In this document: one piece after another, positions 45,271 to 54,463 of the stretch | Layout: the number at the start of each line of letters is the position of its first letter | Numbering within the stretch: the first letter of the stretch is position 1 | NCBI RefSeq assembly: GCF_012910715.1 | Contig: NZ_JABBHF010000005.1 | Coordinates: 283,661 to 347,660, forward strand | DNA length: 64,000 nt | Direction of reading: 5' to 3' | Origin: Flavivirga algicola | GTDB lineage: Bacteria > Bacteroidota > Bacteroidia > Flavobacteriales > Flavobacteriaceae | The notes under the pieces: generated by a model | What the model saw: the letters and a program-made list of their open reading frames with translations, nothing else | What the model was told of the DNA's origin: nothing | Database searches by the model: none | Made by a program: the position numbers and the translations under genes

Positions 45271-45294
45271 GTCATTCCTGCGAAGGTAGGAATG
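45271..45294. repeat. REP-like hairpin, likely bidirectional terminator
   Basis: CATTCCTGC and GTAGGAATG (45273-45281, 45286-45294) form a 9-base stem with one G-U pair and a GAAG loop. It lies in the 37-base gap between two converging stops, where it can end both transcripts. Confidence 0.6.
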
Positions 45295-45301
45295 AAAGAA
45301 A

Positions 45302-45997
45302 TTAACTCAACCTTGCCAAATAATCAAAATGCTCACCTTCTATAATAAGCTCACATTTTAACCCAACAGATTCAGAAGCCAAACACAGTGTATTAAAATC
45401 TAAATACAACCATTTCATTGGTGTTTCTTTTTCTCCTTTATAGGACAAAAAATAATCAAGTTCACCATAATAACAGGAATTGGTATCTATCCAGAGCCCG
45501 CCATCTTCGTCTTCGTACATATATTTAATATCGGAAGAATCAATTAAAATTTGTCCGTTTGGTTTTAAAAGGCTTTTAAGATGGGATAAGTATTTGGACA
45601 CCTGGGATAATTCCTGAAATATGCCAGTACCGTTCATTAAAAGTAAAATAGTATCGAAGGATTCGGTTTCATCTAAAATATGCTTTTCTTCCACATGCAT
45701 AATACCACGTTGTTTCGCAACATTAATAGCTCCTTTAGAAATATCAATAGCTTTTACTTTTAAACCGTTTTCTTGTAAATATAAACTATGACTTCCTGCT
45801 CCACAACCAACGTCTAAAACAAAACCTTTAGAGAGTTTTAAGGCTTTTTGCTCTAAGGGCGACATATCTTTAAACTTGCGAAATAAGTATGGAAGAGGTA
45901 AAACGTCTTCTTCAGAAATACTTGTAGAAGTAATAATGTCTTCGGTGTAGTTGCCGTTTTGGTAATCTAATAAAGCGCATCCGAATAAGTCCTTCAT
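45302..45997 (-). CDS. Class I SAM-dependent methyltransferase
   Basis: A 231-residue enzyme with the SAM-binding motif I FVLDVGCGAGSHSLYL, motif II VKAIDIS and a post-I acidic end. The N-terminal 40 residues (DLFGCALLDYQNGNYTEDI) are typical of the small-molecule methyltransferases in Bacteroidota. Substrate unknown. Single gene, converging on the 44437 gene. Confidence 0.85.
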   Translation of the reverse strand: MKDLFGCALLDYQNGNYTEDIITSTSISEEDVLPLPYLFRKFKDMSPLEQKALKLSKGFVLDVGCGAGSHSLYLQENGLKVKAIDISKGAINVAKQRGIMHVEEKHILDETESFDTILLLMNGTGIFQELSQVSKYLSHLKSLLKPNGQILIDSSDIKYMYEDEDGGLWIDTNSCYYGELDYFLSYKGEKETPMKWLYLDFNTLCLASESVGLKCELIIEGEHFDYLARLS

Positions 45998-46012
45998 AGA
46001 AAAATTTTCTTT

Positions 46013-46037
46013 TTCATTTCCGCAAAGGCGGGAATCT
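46013..46037. repeat. REP-like hairpin
   Basis: ATTTCCGC and GCGGGAAT (46016-46023, 46028-46035) pair over 8 bases (one G-U) with an AAAG loop, ahead of the methyltransferase start. Same design as the elements at 24.2 and 45.3 kb, with CCGC/GCGG in place of CCTGC/GCAGG. Confidence 0.55.
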
Positions 46038-46126
46038 ATTTGTTATATAGAAAACAGTGACTAGCATCTCATAATAATTTAGATCATTCGCACTGTTCAG
46101 AATCACAAGTTTGTTATTTTTACACT

Positions 46127-46618
46127 ATGCAAGACATCATTAAAAACCTTCCAAAGTTCGCCAAAGATAAGCATAACGAAAACAAAAAATTCTTTGCCAA
46201 GTTAAAAAAGAAACCACCAAAGAATTTAGATTATATCATGCAGGAATTACATGATGATGAGTTTCAACGTACCGATTGTCTAGAATGTGCCAATTGTTGT
46301 AAAACTACGGGACCCTTGTTTACAGATAAAGATATTGAGCGTATTTCGAAGTACTTGAAGCAAAAACCACAGCAATTTATAACTCAGTATTTGCGTATTG
46401 ATGAAGACAACGATTATGTACTCCAAAGTGTTCCCTGTACTTTTTTAGGAGCCGATCATTATTGTTCTATTTATGATGTAAGACCAAAAGCCTGTAGGGA
46501 ATTTCCGCATACAGATAGAAAGAAGTTTCAACAAATATCAAATTTAACATTAAAAAATGTAGCCATGTGTCCTGCAGCTTTTAACATCGTTGAAAACATG
46601 AAGAAAAGAATAAAATAG
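46127..46618 (+). CDS. YkgJ-family cysteine cluster protein
   Basis: A 163-residue protein with the metal-binding pattern C51-x2-C54-x2-C57-C58 (CLECANCC), then CTFLGADHYCSIYDVRPKACREFPH and MCPAA. Eight or so conserved Cys in this spacing define the YkgJ (UPF0153) group, thought to bind zinc or an iron-sulfur cluster; enzymatic role unknown. It is followed 22 bases later by the desaturase-like gene. Confidence 0.88.
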   Translation: MQDIIKNLPKFAKDKHNENKKFFAKLKKKPPKNLDYIMQELHDDEFQRTDCLECANCCKTTGPLFTDKDIERISKYLKQKPQQFITQYLRIDEDNDYVLQSVPCTFLGADHYCSIYDVRPKACREFPHTDRKKFQQISNLTLKNVAMCPAAFNIVENMKKRIK

Positions 46619-46640
46619 TATATTTAATAAAAATATTCTA

Positions 46641-47477
46641 TTGGAAGCTATTCTAAATTATTTCGAAACAATACCTCCATTGCATAGAGGTATTATTATA
46701 GTTGGGGGCTTAACCTTCTTTTGGATTATTGAAGGTATAGTGCCTTTGTTTGGCTTTAAATACAAGAAATGGAAACATGCTATACCAAATATATTCTTTA
46801 CGTTAACAACTATTCTTGTTAATCTGCCTCTAGCTTTTATATTTTTAAAATCATCAGATTGGGTGGTAGCTAATAATTTTGGAATTCTTAATTGGCTTCC
46901 AGAAATGTCTGTATGGTTGTATGGTATTTTGGGCATTTTTTTAATAGATTGTATAGGTGCCTACTTGCCACATTTAATTGAGCATAAAGTAAAACCATTA
47001 TGGATGGTGCATTTAGTACATCATTCAGATCATCACGTAGATACCACAACGGCGAATAGACACCACCCATTAGAGAGCCTGATCCGGTATGTTTTTACGC
47101 TTTTGGGCATCTTTGTAATAGGAACACCTATTGCCTTGGTTTTTTTATACCAATCTTTGTCGGTTGTAGCTACGCAATTTAATCATGCGAATATAAAGTT
47201 GCCCAAAAAAGTAGATGATTTGCTTAGCTATATTATTGTGTCTCCAGATATGCACAAAGTACACCACCATTATAAGTTACCGTATACCGATTCTAATTAT
47301 GGCAATATCTTTTCTGTTTGGGACAGGCTTTTTGGAACTTATATGAAACTTGATACCGATAAAATTATTTATGGAGTTGATGTCTTTCCTGATGAAAAAG
47401 AAAATAGCAATATCAAAGATTTGTTAAAACAGCCTTTTCAGAAATATCGAAAACCTACAGCTTCTATAAAGGAATAA
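46641..47477 (+). CDS. Fatty acid hydroxylase/sterol desaturase family membrane enzyme
   Basis: A 278-residue di-iron membrane enzyme with four helices. His clusters HLIEHKVKPLWMVHLVHHSDHH, HHPLE and DMHKVHHHY supply the eight-His di-iron site. It should hydroxylate or desaturate a lipid tail; related flavobacterial enzymes act on hydroxylated or carotenoid-like lipids, but the substrate here is open. TTG start. Followed by a strong hairpin. Confidence 0.88.
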   Translation: MEAILNYFETIPPLHRGIIIVGGLTFFWIIEGIVPLFGFKYKKWKHAIPNIFFTLTTILVNLPLAFIFLKSSDWVVANNFGILNWLPEMSVWLYGILGIFLIDCIGAYLPHLIEHKVKPLWMVHLVHHSDHHVDTTTANRHHPLESLIRYVFTLLGIFVIGTPIALVFLYQSLSVVATQFNHANIKLPKKVDDLLSYIIVSPDMHKVHHHYKLPYTDSNYGNIFSVWDRLFGTYMKLDTDKIIYGVDVFPDEKENSNIKDLLKQPFQKYRKPTASIKE

Positions 47478-47505
47478 TCCTTTGGCAGTTTTTTAAAATT
47501 AACCA

Positions 47506-47532
47506 TTTTGATAGCAAAAAATGCTATCAAAA
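47506..47532. terminator. Perfect 11-base hairpin
   Basis: TTTTGATAGCA and TGCTATCAAAA (47506-47516, 47522-47532) pair perfectly around an AAAAA loop, 28 bases after the desaturase stop. Flanking T and A runs could help termination in either direction. Confidence 0.55.
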
Positions 47533-47601
47533 AATACATTTGTTATGTAAAGCTTTGATTATTAGTTGTATTATTGGTTTTAAATAAAATCTAATAGAAT
47601 C

Positions 47602-48090
47602 ATGAAGTTTAAAATAATATTAGTTGCAAGTTTTATGAGTATTGTTTTTTTCATGGCCTTTACGAGAATTAATAAACAAAATCCTGATTACCATTATTTA
47701 AAAGAGCGTTTACAAAAAACCAAATTGTTTACAGTTGAGGTCATTAAAGCCATGCCAGAAAGTGACTATATGTATAAACCAACAAAGGAGGTTCGGTCGT
47801 ATACAGCTTTGGTATCCCATACCGTGTATTCTATTGAATGGAATATTGAGTTAATGAAAGGTACTCCTATTAAGTGGGAACCTGACAATGAAAATCGTTA
47901 TAGCAAAGAGCACTTAATAACATATGCTAATGATCAATTCGATAAGCTAATAGCGTTTATCAATAATGCTAAAGAAAGCACTGAATTGACAGATAAAATT
48001 ATTGATGTGTTGAATCATAATGCTCACCACCGTGGACAGATGACAATTTATTTACGCATGAAAGGAATAACCCCTCCTAATTACAGATAA
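47602..48090 (+). CDS. DinB-like protein
   Basis: A 162-residue protein: an N-terminal hydrophobic segment (residues 4-20, an anchor or signal peptide) and a four-helix DinB/DfsB domain. The three metal-binding His are in VSHTVYS and NHNAHHRGQ, and the end RMKGITPPNY is diagnostic of the family. Most relatives are cytoplasmic thiol-dependent transferases (bacillithiol-S-transferase type); an exported form is less usual. Two bases separate it from the next gene. Confidence 0.82.
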   Translation: MKFKIILVASFMSIVFFMAFTRINKQNPDYHYLKERLQKTKLFTVEVIKAMPESDYMYKPTKEVRSYTALVSHTVYSIEWNIELMKGTPIKWEPDNENRYSKEHLITYANDQFDKLIAFINNAKESTELTDKIIDVLNHNAHHRGQMTIYLRMKGITPPNYR

Positions 48091-48092
48091 AA

Positions 48093-48995
48093 ATGAAAGA
48101 TTTAAAACAATTTCTAATTATTGCAATCCTATTTTTAGGATTTCAGGATGCACTTGGGCAAGATTCAAAATATTTACACTATTTAGTTGATTCATTGCCA
48201 AAAGGAAAACCAGTTTTAGTCAATTTGGAGGTAGAAAAAAACTTTATGGCAACAGAACGTGTTGAGATTTCCAAAAACGGAAAAACTTTATTTTATGGAG
48301 CTAGGAATGGTTATAAAACAACTTCTAAAGCAGATATTTTAAAAATTGAGTTCAATAAAGGGAAATGGAACAAGCCCCAAGTTGTTTTTGCCGATAGCTC
48401 AGGAGCTCCATCGCTTTCAAAAGATGAGAAAACAATATATTTTCAATATGATCACCAATTATCTCCAAAAGGATTGTATTCAAGAAAAACGAAAACAGGT
48501 TGGTCTACACCAAAACGGTTTTTAGATTCATTAGAAAAATCCCATTATTTACAATCACCAAAAAAATCTAGTTTTTATTACTCATCTGGAATCAAAGGAA
48601 ATGATAAGATTCAAAATATTTTTCATGTGGTTACTACCAAATCGGATACTCTTATAAAACAATTAGGTTTTAAGGTTAAAGGGGATTTTATAGATTTTTA
48701 TGTATCTCCAGATGAATCATTTTTAATTTTAGTAATGAATAAAGCTACTAATGAAGACTCTTTTGCATTTTATGCAAAATCAGATTTATTCATATCCTTT
48801 AAAAAGGACAGTAAAACGTGGACAAAACCAGTTAATTTAGGGGCGGAAACGCATAGCGTATCCGAATGGAATTGGGGACCTTACGTCACAAACGATAAAA
48901 AATATTTATTCTTTTCAAGTTGGGGAAAAACGGTGGGTACCTACATGATCGATTTTGAACCTATCTATAGTCGTTTAAAACTTAAATCTAATTAG
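48093..48995 (+). CDS. Exported WD40/TolB-like beta-propeller protein
   Basis: A 300-residue protein with a signal peptide (ends near LGQDS) and repeated units of the PD40 kind: LSKDEKTIYFQYDHQ, SPDESFLILVMN, TNDKKYLFFSSWG. These make a partial beta-propeller used for binding in the periplasm or at the surface. No enzymatic residues visible. Its stop overlaps the converging NamZ-like gene by 4 bases. Confidence 0.7.
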   Translation: MKDLKQFLIIAILFLGFQDALGQDSKYLHYLVDSLPKGKPVLVNLEVEKNFMATERVEISKNGKTLFYGARNGYKTTSKADILKIEFNKGKWNKPQVVFADSSGAPSLSKDEKTIYFQYDHQLSPKGLYSRKTKTGWSTPKRFLDSLEKSHYLQSPKKSSFYYSSGIKGNDKIQNIFHVVTTKSDTLIKQLGFKVKGDFIDFYVSPDESFLILVMNKATNEDSFAFYAKSDLFISFKKDSKTWTKPVNLGAETHSVSEWNWGPYVTNDKKYLFFSSWGKTVGTYMIDFEPIYSRLKLKSN

Positions 48996-50290
48996 TCATA
49001 CATCAAATATTTGCTCCTGGTATTTTTAAACGCTTCCAGACGATTTTGCCAGGTAATTTTGATCTCTGCTTCACTTAAGCCAGCTTCAATTTGTTTCTGC
49101 AATTTATCTGTTCCAGCATGCTTAGTGAAGTTCTTTGTATTAAAGAATAATGATTTATCTGTCGAATTTTGATAGGCTTTAATAATCCATTTAAGTGTCA
49201 TAACACCATTTAAATCTTCATTTTGTAAATCCTCTCCGTAGCATAAATTGTTTTTGTGCTTAGGGTATTTAGCTCCAAAATTAGTGATAGGTGTATAGCT
49301 AAAGGCTAAGGTCTTTTTGTCTAAAAAAGGAGCGCCGTACCTTTGAAATTGGAACTCGGTGCCGCGACCAGCATTAATATTTGTCCCCTCAAAAAGCCCA
49401 AGACTAGGATATAGTTTTATAGCTTGGTCATTAGGTAAATTTGGAGAAGGTCTAATTGGCAAACTATAAAAAGTGTTGTGCGTGTAGTTTTTAACGGGAA
49501 TGATGGTAAGTTCACACTGGATCCCATTTTTTAACCATTTTTCGCCATTAATCATTTGCGCATACTCGCCAATGGTCATACCATGTACCAATGGTATAGG
49601 GTGCATGCCTAAAAAACTTTTGTTTTTAATTTCTAAAGTAGGGCCATCTATATAATGTCCATTTGGGTTGGGCCTGTCTAATATTAAAACAGGAATACCT
49701 TGTTCCGAACAAGCTTCCATGATGTAGTGTAATGTAGAGATATAAGTGTAAAACCGAACGCCTACATCTTGAATATCAAATATAACAATGTCTAAACCTT
49801 CAAGTTGTTCTTTGGTAGGCTTTTTGTTTTTGCCATAAAGCGATACAATAGGTAAATTGGTTTTGGTGTCAATGCCATCTTTAACTAATTCGCCAGCATC
49901 TACACGACCTCGAAAACCATGTTCTGGGGAAAAAACTTTTTTAACAGCAACTTTCAAAGAAATTAATGAGTCAACCAAATGGGTCATAGTATCTTTTTTA
50001 ACAGCATGACCAAGAGATTGTTCGTTGGTTTCTGGGTCAACAAGTATCGTTTGAAGTTTTTCTTTTCTAAAAATGGCCGAGGTTTGATTGGCAACAATAC
50101 CAACACGTTTTCCCTTTAATATTGGTAAATAAGCTTTGATTTGATTGGCTCCAACAACGACAGAACTATCATTTTGTATGGTAAGATTAACCTTATTTTT
50201 TAGGTCTATTTTACTTTTTGCTTTAGAAGCACAAGAAATCATTATAAAAACAAATAATAAAACTGTATTTTTGAAAATATTAAACCCCAT
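48992..50290 (-). CDS. DUF1343 lipoprotein, NamZ-like exo-beta-N-acetylmuramidase
   Basis: A 432-residue protein with a lipoprotein signal (IMISC, C20). DUF1343 proteins cleave non-reducing terminal N-acetylmuramic acid from peptidoglycan fragments (known for NamZ). Typical regions are VGIVANQTSAI, KVFSPEHGFRG, VSLYGKNKKPT, DIQDVGVRFYTYISTLHYIMEAC, VLDRPNPNGH and a C-terminal GLFEGTNINAGRGTEFQFQR. Full length for the family. Its start codon shares a base with a possible start of the divergent permease gene. Confidence 0.9.
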   Translation of the reverse strand: MGFNIFKNTVLLFVFIMISCASKAKSKIDLKNKVNLTIQNDSSVVVGANQIKAYLPILKGKRVGIVANQTSAIFRKEKLQTILVDPETNEQSLGHAVKKDTMTHLVDSLISLKVAVKKVFSPEHGFRGRVDAGELVKDGIDTKTNLPIVSLYGKNKKPTKEQLEGLDIVIFDIQDVGVRFYTYISTLHYIMEACSEQGIPVLILDRPNPNGHYIDGPTLEIKNKSFLGMHPIPLVHGMTIGEYAQMINGEKWLKNGIQCELTIIPVKNYTHNTFYSLPIRPSPNLPNDQAIKLYPSLGLFEGTNINAGRGTEFQFQRYGAPFLDKKTLAFSYTPITNFGAKYPKHKNNLCYGEDLQNEDLNGVMTLKWIIKAYQNSTDKSLFFNTKNFTKHAGTDKLQKQIEAGLSEAEIKITWQNRLEAFKNTRSKYLMYD

Positions 50291-50298
50291 TGAATAAT

Positions 50299-51534
50299 TT
50301 GAATTACGAATTTTTTATAGCTAAACGCATTATTGGTAGTAAAGCGTATAAAAGTAGTATATCGGCACCAATAATAAAAATTGGTATCGCAGCAATTACT
50401 ATTGGTATTGTTGTGATGATGGTCGCTATAGCAACGGGTATAGGTTTGCAACAAAAAATTCGTGACAAAGTAGTCGCATTCAATGGCCATGTAACGATTA
50501 CTAAATACGATAGTAACAATTCCCAAGAAAGCATTATTCCTATATCAAAAAATCAAGAGTTTTATCCTACGTTTAAAACAGTAGAAGGTGTTGGTCATAT
50601 TCAAGGGGTAGCTGCAAAGTTTGGTGTTATTAGGACTGAGAAAGATTTTGAAGGTGTATATTTAAAAGGGGTAGGAGGAGATTATAATTGGAGCTATTTT
50701 GAAGACTTTTTAATAGAGGGTAATCTGCCAGACTATTCGACGAAAAGGAATGAAGACGTTTTAATATCTCAATATTTAGCGAATCGGTTAAGATTAAAAC
50801 TAGACGAAACATTTCAAATGGTGTTTCCAAAGGACGACCCAGAAAGGTTAACAAATATTATTACCTATCATATAGTTGGGATTTATAATTCAGGGTTTCA
50901 AGATTTTGATGCCAATTATATTATAGGAGATATTCGTCATCTACAAAGAATTAATAGATGGAAAAAAGACCAAATTGGAAATTTTGAAGTATTTATTAAT
51001 GATTACGACGAAATAGATAAAAAAGGCCTTGAAATATATGAAAATATACCCTCAGAGCTCAATGCAGAAACCATTAAAAATAAATATGCTTCAATTTTTG
51101 ATTGGATTCAAATTTTTGACACTAATATTTATGGTATTATTGGTATCATGATACTGGTAGCTGGTATTAATATGATAACAGCATTACTTGTTTTGATATT
51201 AGAACGCACACAAATGATAGGGATATTAAAAGCAATAGGAAGTAACAATTGGAGCATTCGTAAATTGTTTTTGTATAATGCATCTTACCTAATTCTTCTT
51301 GGTCTTTTATGGGGGAATATTATTGGTTTAGGGCTTCTTTTTACTCAGAAATACTTTAAGCTATTTCCATTGGACCCAAGTATCTATTATGTTACAGAAG
51401 CTCCAGTTTATATAAGCTTAGGCTATGTTATAGCATTAAACATCGGCACACTTGTCCTTTGTTTACTTATGCTTTTAATACCATCGTATTTAATCACGAA
51501 AATATCTCCTGTGAAAGCGATCAGGTTTCAATAA
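50299..51534 (+). CDS. FtsX/LolC-type ABC transporter permease
   Basis: A 411-residue permease (TTG start at 50299, MNYEFFIAKRII; another TTG at 50290 is possible and gives three more residues). It has one N-terminal helix, a large periplasmic domain (about 50-260) and three C-terminal helices, as in the MacB/LolCE group. The second helix region GIIGIMILVAGINMITALLVLILERTQMIGILKAIG is the hallmark of LolC/LolE. No ATPase gene adjacent, so its partner is encoded elsewhere. It may release lipoproteins or export a small molecule. Confidence 0.85.
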   Translation: MNYEFFIAKRIIGSKAYKSSISAPIIKIGIAAITIGIVVMMVAIATGIGLQQKIRDKVVAFNGHVTITKYDSNNSQESIIPISKNQEFYPTFKTVEGVGHIQGVAAKFGVIRTEKDFEGVYLKGVGGDYNWSYFEDFLIEGNLPDYSTKRNEDVLISQYLANRLRLKLDETFQMVFPKDDPERLTNIITYHIVGIYNSGFQDFDANYIIGDIRHLQRINRWKKDQIGNFEVFINDYDEIDKKGLEIYENIPSELNAETIKNKYASIFDWIQIFDTNIYGIIGIMILVAGINMITALLVLILERTQMIGILKAIGSNNWSIRKLFLYNASYLILLGLLWGNIIGLGLLFTQKYFKLFPLDPSIYYVTEAPVYISLGYVIALNIGTLVLCLLMLLIPSYLITKISPVKAIRFQ

Positions 51535-51696
51535 TTTAAGTGCTTTAGAAGGTGGTTTTGCTATTTCTTTGCTTGAAAATATTGTATGCGGAATATTGAA
51601 ATCAGTCACATCTAGAATAAACTAAACAGACTACATTAAATCTATTCGAAATCAAAGGATTAAAATCCTAACATAGCAATCCCTGTTTTTTTAGTG

Positions 51697-51704
51697 TAAA
51701 TTTG
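51697..51704 (+). promoter_or_regulatory. Candidate -7 box for the CBS gene
   Basis: TAAATTTG fits TAnnTTTG, 18 bases before the ATG, so the leader would be very short. No -33 TTTG is seen. Confidence 0.5.
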
Positions 51705-51722
51705 TAAAGTAAACTTACTATT

Positions 51723-53081
51723 ATGGAATACGCTGAAAATATATTAGGAACTATTGGTAATACGCCATTGGTGAAATTAAACAAGCTTGTTGAAAAATTA
51801 CCATGCTTAGTTTTGGCAAAATATGAAACGTTCAATCCAGGTAATTCCGTAAAGGATAGAATGGCGGTAAAAATGATAGAAGACGCAGAGGCAGACGGGC
51901 GATTAAAACCCGGGGGAACCATTATAGAAGGTACATCTGGAAATACAGGCATGGGTTTGGCTTTGGCTGCTATAGTGAAAGGTTATAAAATGATTTGTGT
52001 TATAAGCGATAAACAAAGTAAGGAGAAAATGGACATTTTAAGAGCTGTAGGCAGTAAAGTTGTGGTGTGTCCTACCAATGTAGAGCCTGAAGACCCGAAA
52101 TCATATTACTCTACCTCAAAACGACTAGCCGAAGAAACACCAAACTCTTGGTACGTAAACCAATATGATAACCCCAGTAATACCGCAGCGCATTATGAAA
52201 GTACTGGGCCAGAGATATGGAAACAAACTAATGGAAAAGTAACGCATTTCTTGGTAGGAGTAGGAACAGGAGGCACAATTTCTGGAGTTGGAAAATACTT
52301 AAAAGAGCAAAATCCAAATGTAAAAATTTGGGGAGTAGATACTTATGGCTCTGTATTTAAAAAATACCATGAAACAGGTATCTTCGATGAGAATGAAATT
52401 TACCCTTACATTACCGAAGGAATAGGAGAGGATATATTGCCTAAAAATGTTGATTTTAGTGTTATAGATGGCTTTACTAAGGTTACAGATAAAGATGCAG
52501 CTATTTACACGCAAAAATTGGCAAAAGAAGAAGGCATGTTTCTTGGTAATTCTGCTGGAGCTGCCATAAAAGGACTTCTTCAACTCAAAGATCATTTCAA
52601 AAAAGAAGATGTAGTCGTGATTTTATTTCATGATCATGGAAGTCGCTATGTAGGCAAAATGTTTAATGATGAATGGATGCGTGATCGTGGTTTTATTGAA
52701 GATGAATTGACTTGTGCTCAAGACATTGTTAATAATCATTTAGATAAACCCCTAATAACAGTAAAGACCGAAGAATTAGTTTCCCATGCTATAGAACGTA
52801 TGAAGAAATATAAAATATCCCAAATACCAGTAGAAGATTCGTCTGGGTTTGTTGGAGCGGTAGATGAGGCAGATTTATTGCGTAAATATATTGAGAATAA
52901 AGATATTTCCGATTTACCAATTAAAGAAGTCATGCACAAACCATTTCCAATAGTTAGTAAAAATACTCCTATTGAAGCGATTTCTAAATTAATTGACAGA
53001 GATAATAGTGCAGTATTGGTAAAGCTAAATGATGGCGCTTATCAAATTATTACCAAATATGATATTATTAGTGCTTTGTAA
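51723..53081 (+). CDS. Cystathionine beta-synthase
   Basis: A 452-residue PLP enzyme with a C-terminal CBS pair. K44 in NPGNSVKDR binds PLP, TSGNTG (71-76) its phosphate and GVGTGGTISG the ring region; the fold is that of the cysteine synthase/CBS family. Residues 340-452 hold two CBS motifs (LVSHAIERMKKYKISQIPV, PIEAISKLIDRDNSAVLV) that suggest regulation by an adenosyl ligand. Condenses serine or O-acetylserine with homocysteine; the exact substrate choice cannot be read from sequence. A strong terminator follows. Confidence 0.9.
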   Translation: MEYAENILGTIGNTPLVKLNKLVEKLPCLVLAKYETFNPGNSVKDRMAVKMIEDAEADGRLKPGGTIIEGTSGNTGMGLALAAIVKGYKMICVISDKQSKEKMDILRAVGSKVVVCPTNVEPEDPKSYYSTSKRLAEETPNSWYVNQYDNPSNTAAHYESTGPEIWKQTNGKVTHFLVGVGTGGTISGVGKYLKEQNPNVKIWGVDTYGSVFKKYHETGIFDENEIYPYITEGIGEDILPKNVDFSVIDGFTKVTDKDAAIYTQKLAKEEGMFLGNSAGAAIKGLLQLKDHFKKEDVVVILFHDHGSRYVGKMFNDEWMRDRGFIEDELTCAQDIVNNHLDKPLITVKTEELVSHAIERMKKYKISQIPVEDSSGFVGAVDEADLLRKYIENKDISDLPIKEVMHKPFPIVSKNTPIEAISKLIDRDNSAVLVKLNDGAYQIITKYDIISAL

Positions 53082-53107
53082 CTAATAATAAGCAATAGAA
53101 TTGTATA

Positions 53108-53139
53108 AAAAATCCTGAATGTTTTATTCGGGATTTTTT
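53108..53139 (+). terminator. Rho-independent terminator of the CBS gene
   Basis: AATCCTGAAT and ATTCGGGATT (53111-53120, 53126-53135) pair over ten bases with one U-G, GTTTT loop, then TTTT. It lies 30 bases behind the stop. Confidence 0.85.
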
Positions 53140-53332
53140 GTGCGTTATCTAGTATTCACACGATATTATCTTAATAAGCAAATTGATAATTTTAGGTTTT
53201 TTCTGTAACTTATTGTAAATAAAAACTTTATAAAAAATTTTGATTATAAAAAATTTTATTATATTTTCGATAAAACGTATTGTTTTGACGATAAAATGCA
53301 GTTGACTTGAATCACTAACTAAAGTATTTAAT

Positions 53333-54463
53333 ATGAATGTTCAACAAATATCCCTACAACAGGATAATTGGCAAGAAGATATTTCTATTCTAAGCATTGA
53401 AGCTGATATATTTCTACTATTCGTATCTCCAGATTTTACCCCTAAAAGGAAGGTTCTCGATTTCATAAATAATAAGTATCCAAAAACAACTATTATTGGA
53501 TGCTCAACGGCAGGCGAAATATCAGATATTACTGTAAAAGATGAGACCATATCTTTAACAGCCATACAATTAGACAAAGTTACCTACAAAAAAGCAGCGA
53601 TCGAAATTATTGATATGAACTGTAGCTATCAATCTGGCCAAGATTTAGCAAAAAACCTCTATAATAAAGAATTAAAGCATGTACTGGTTTTGAGTGATGG
53701 GCTTAATGTTAATGGAGCCGAATTGGTTTCAGGATTAAAATCTATAATTCCTCATGTTGGCATATCTGGTGGCTTAGCTGCAGATGGAGCCGATTTTAAT
53801 AAAACCTTTGTTGTAAATGATAATGAGATAGTCGATAAAACCATTGTTGCCTTAGGGTTTTATGGAGAAGGTTTAAAAGTATGTACAGGCTCTAGAGGGG
53901 GATGGGATAGTTATGGGATAGGCAGACAGGTAACGAAATCCAACAAGAATGTGTTATACGAACTTGATGGAAATCCAGCATTGGATATTTATAAATCCTT
54001 TTTAGGAGAAGAAGCTAAAAATTTACCGAGTTCAGGACTATTATTCCCTTTAAGCATGGTAAGTGATGCAAATTCGAAACCTTTAGTACGATCTATTTTA
54101 GCAACTAATGAAGATGAAAAAAGTGTAACATTTGCAGGAAACCTTCCTGAAGGTGCTTATGTCAGATTTATGAAAGCGAATTTGGATAGATTGATTGATG
54201 GAGCTGAAGAATCTGCTATTTCAGCTAGTAAATTCTTTGATAAAGAATCTTCAGAGTTAGTAATATTGGTTAGCTGTGTTGGTAGACGTATGGTACTAAA
54301 ACAATTAGTAGAAGAAGAAGTTGAGGCTGTGAGAGATGTTGTTGGAAATAAACCTTGCATTACAGGGTTTTACTCTTACGGTGAAATAGGTCCTTATGAT
54401 GAATCTTCACCTTGTGAATTACATAACCAAACAATGTCCATAACGACGTTTTCAGAATGCTAA
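53333..54463 (+). CDS. FIST domain sensor protein
   Basis: A 376-residue cytoplasmic protein made of FIST_N and FIST_C. FIST_N runs from about 20 to 210 (TTIIGCSTAGEI, HVGISGGLAADG), FIST_C from about 225 to 360 with LVILVSCVGRRMVLKQ. FIST domains are thought to bind small ligands such as amino acids and pass signals to histidine kinases. The stop overlaps the hybrid kinase start by 7 bases, so the two proteins almost certainly work as one sensor system. Confidence 0.9.
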   Translation: MNVQQISLQQDNWQEDISILSIEADIFLLFVSPDFTPKRKVLDFINNKYPKTTIIGCSTAGEISDITVKDETISLTAIQLDKVTYKKAAIEIIDMNCSYQSGQDLAKNLYNKELKHVLVLSDGLNVNGAELVSGLKSIIPHVGISGGLAADGADFNKTFVVNDNEIVDKTIVALGFYGEGLKVCTGSRGGWDSYGIGRQVTKSNKNVLYELDGNPALDIYKSFLGEEAKNLPSSGLLFPLSMVSDANSKPLVRSILATNEDEKSVTFAGNLPEGAYVRFMKANLDRLIDGAEESAISASKFFDKESSELVILVSCVGRRMVLKQLVEEEVEAVRDVVGNKPCITGFYSYGEIGPYDESSPCELHNQTMSITTFSEC

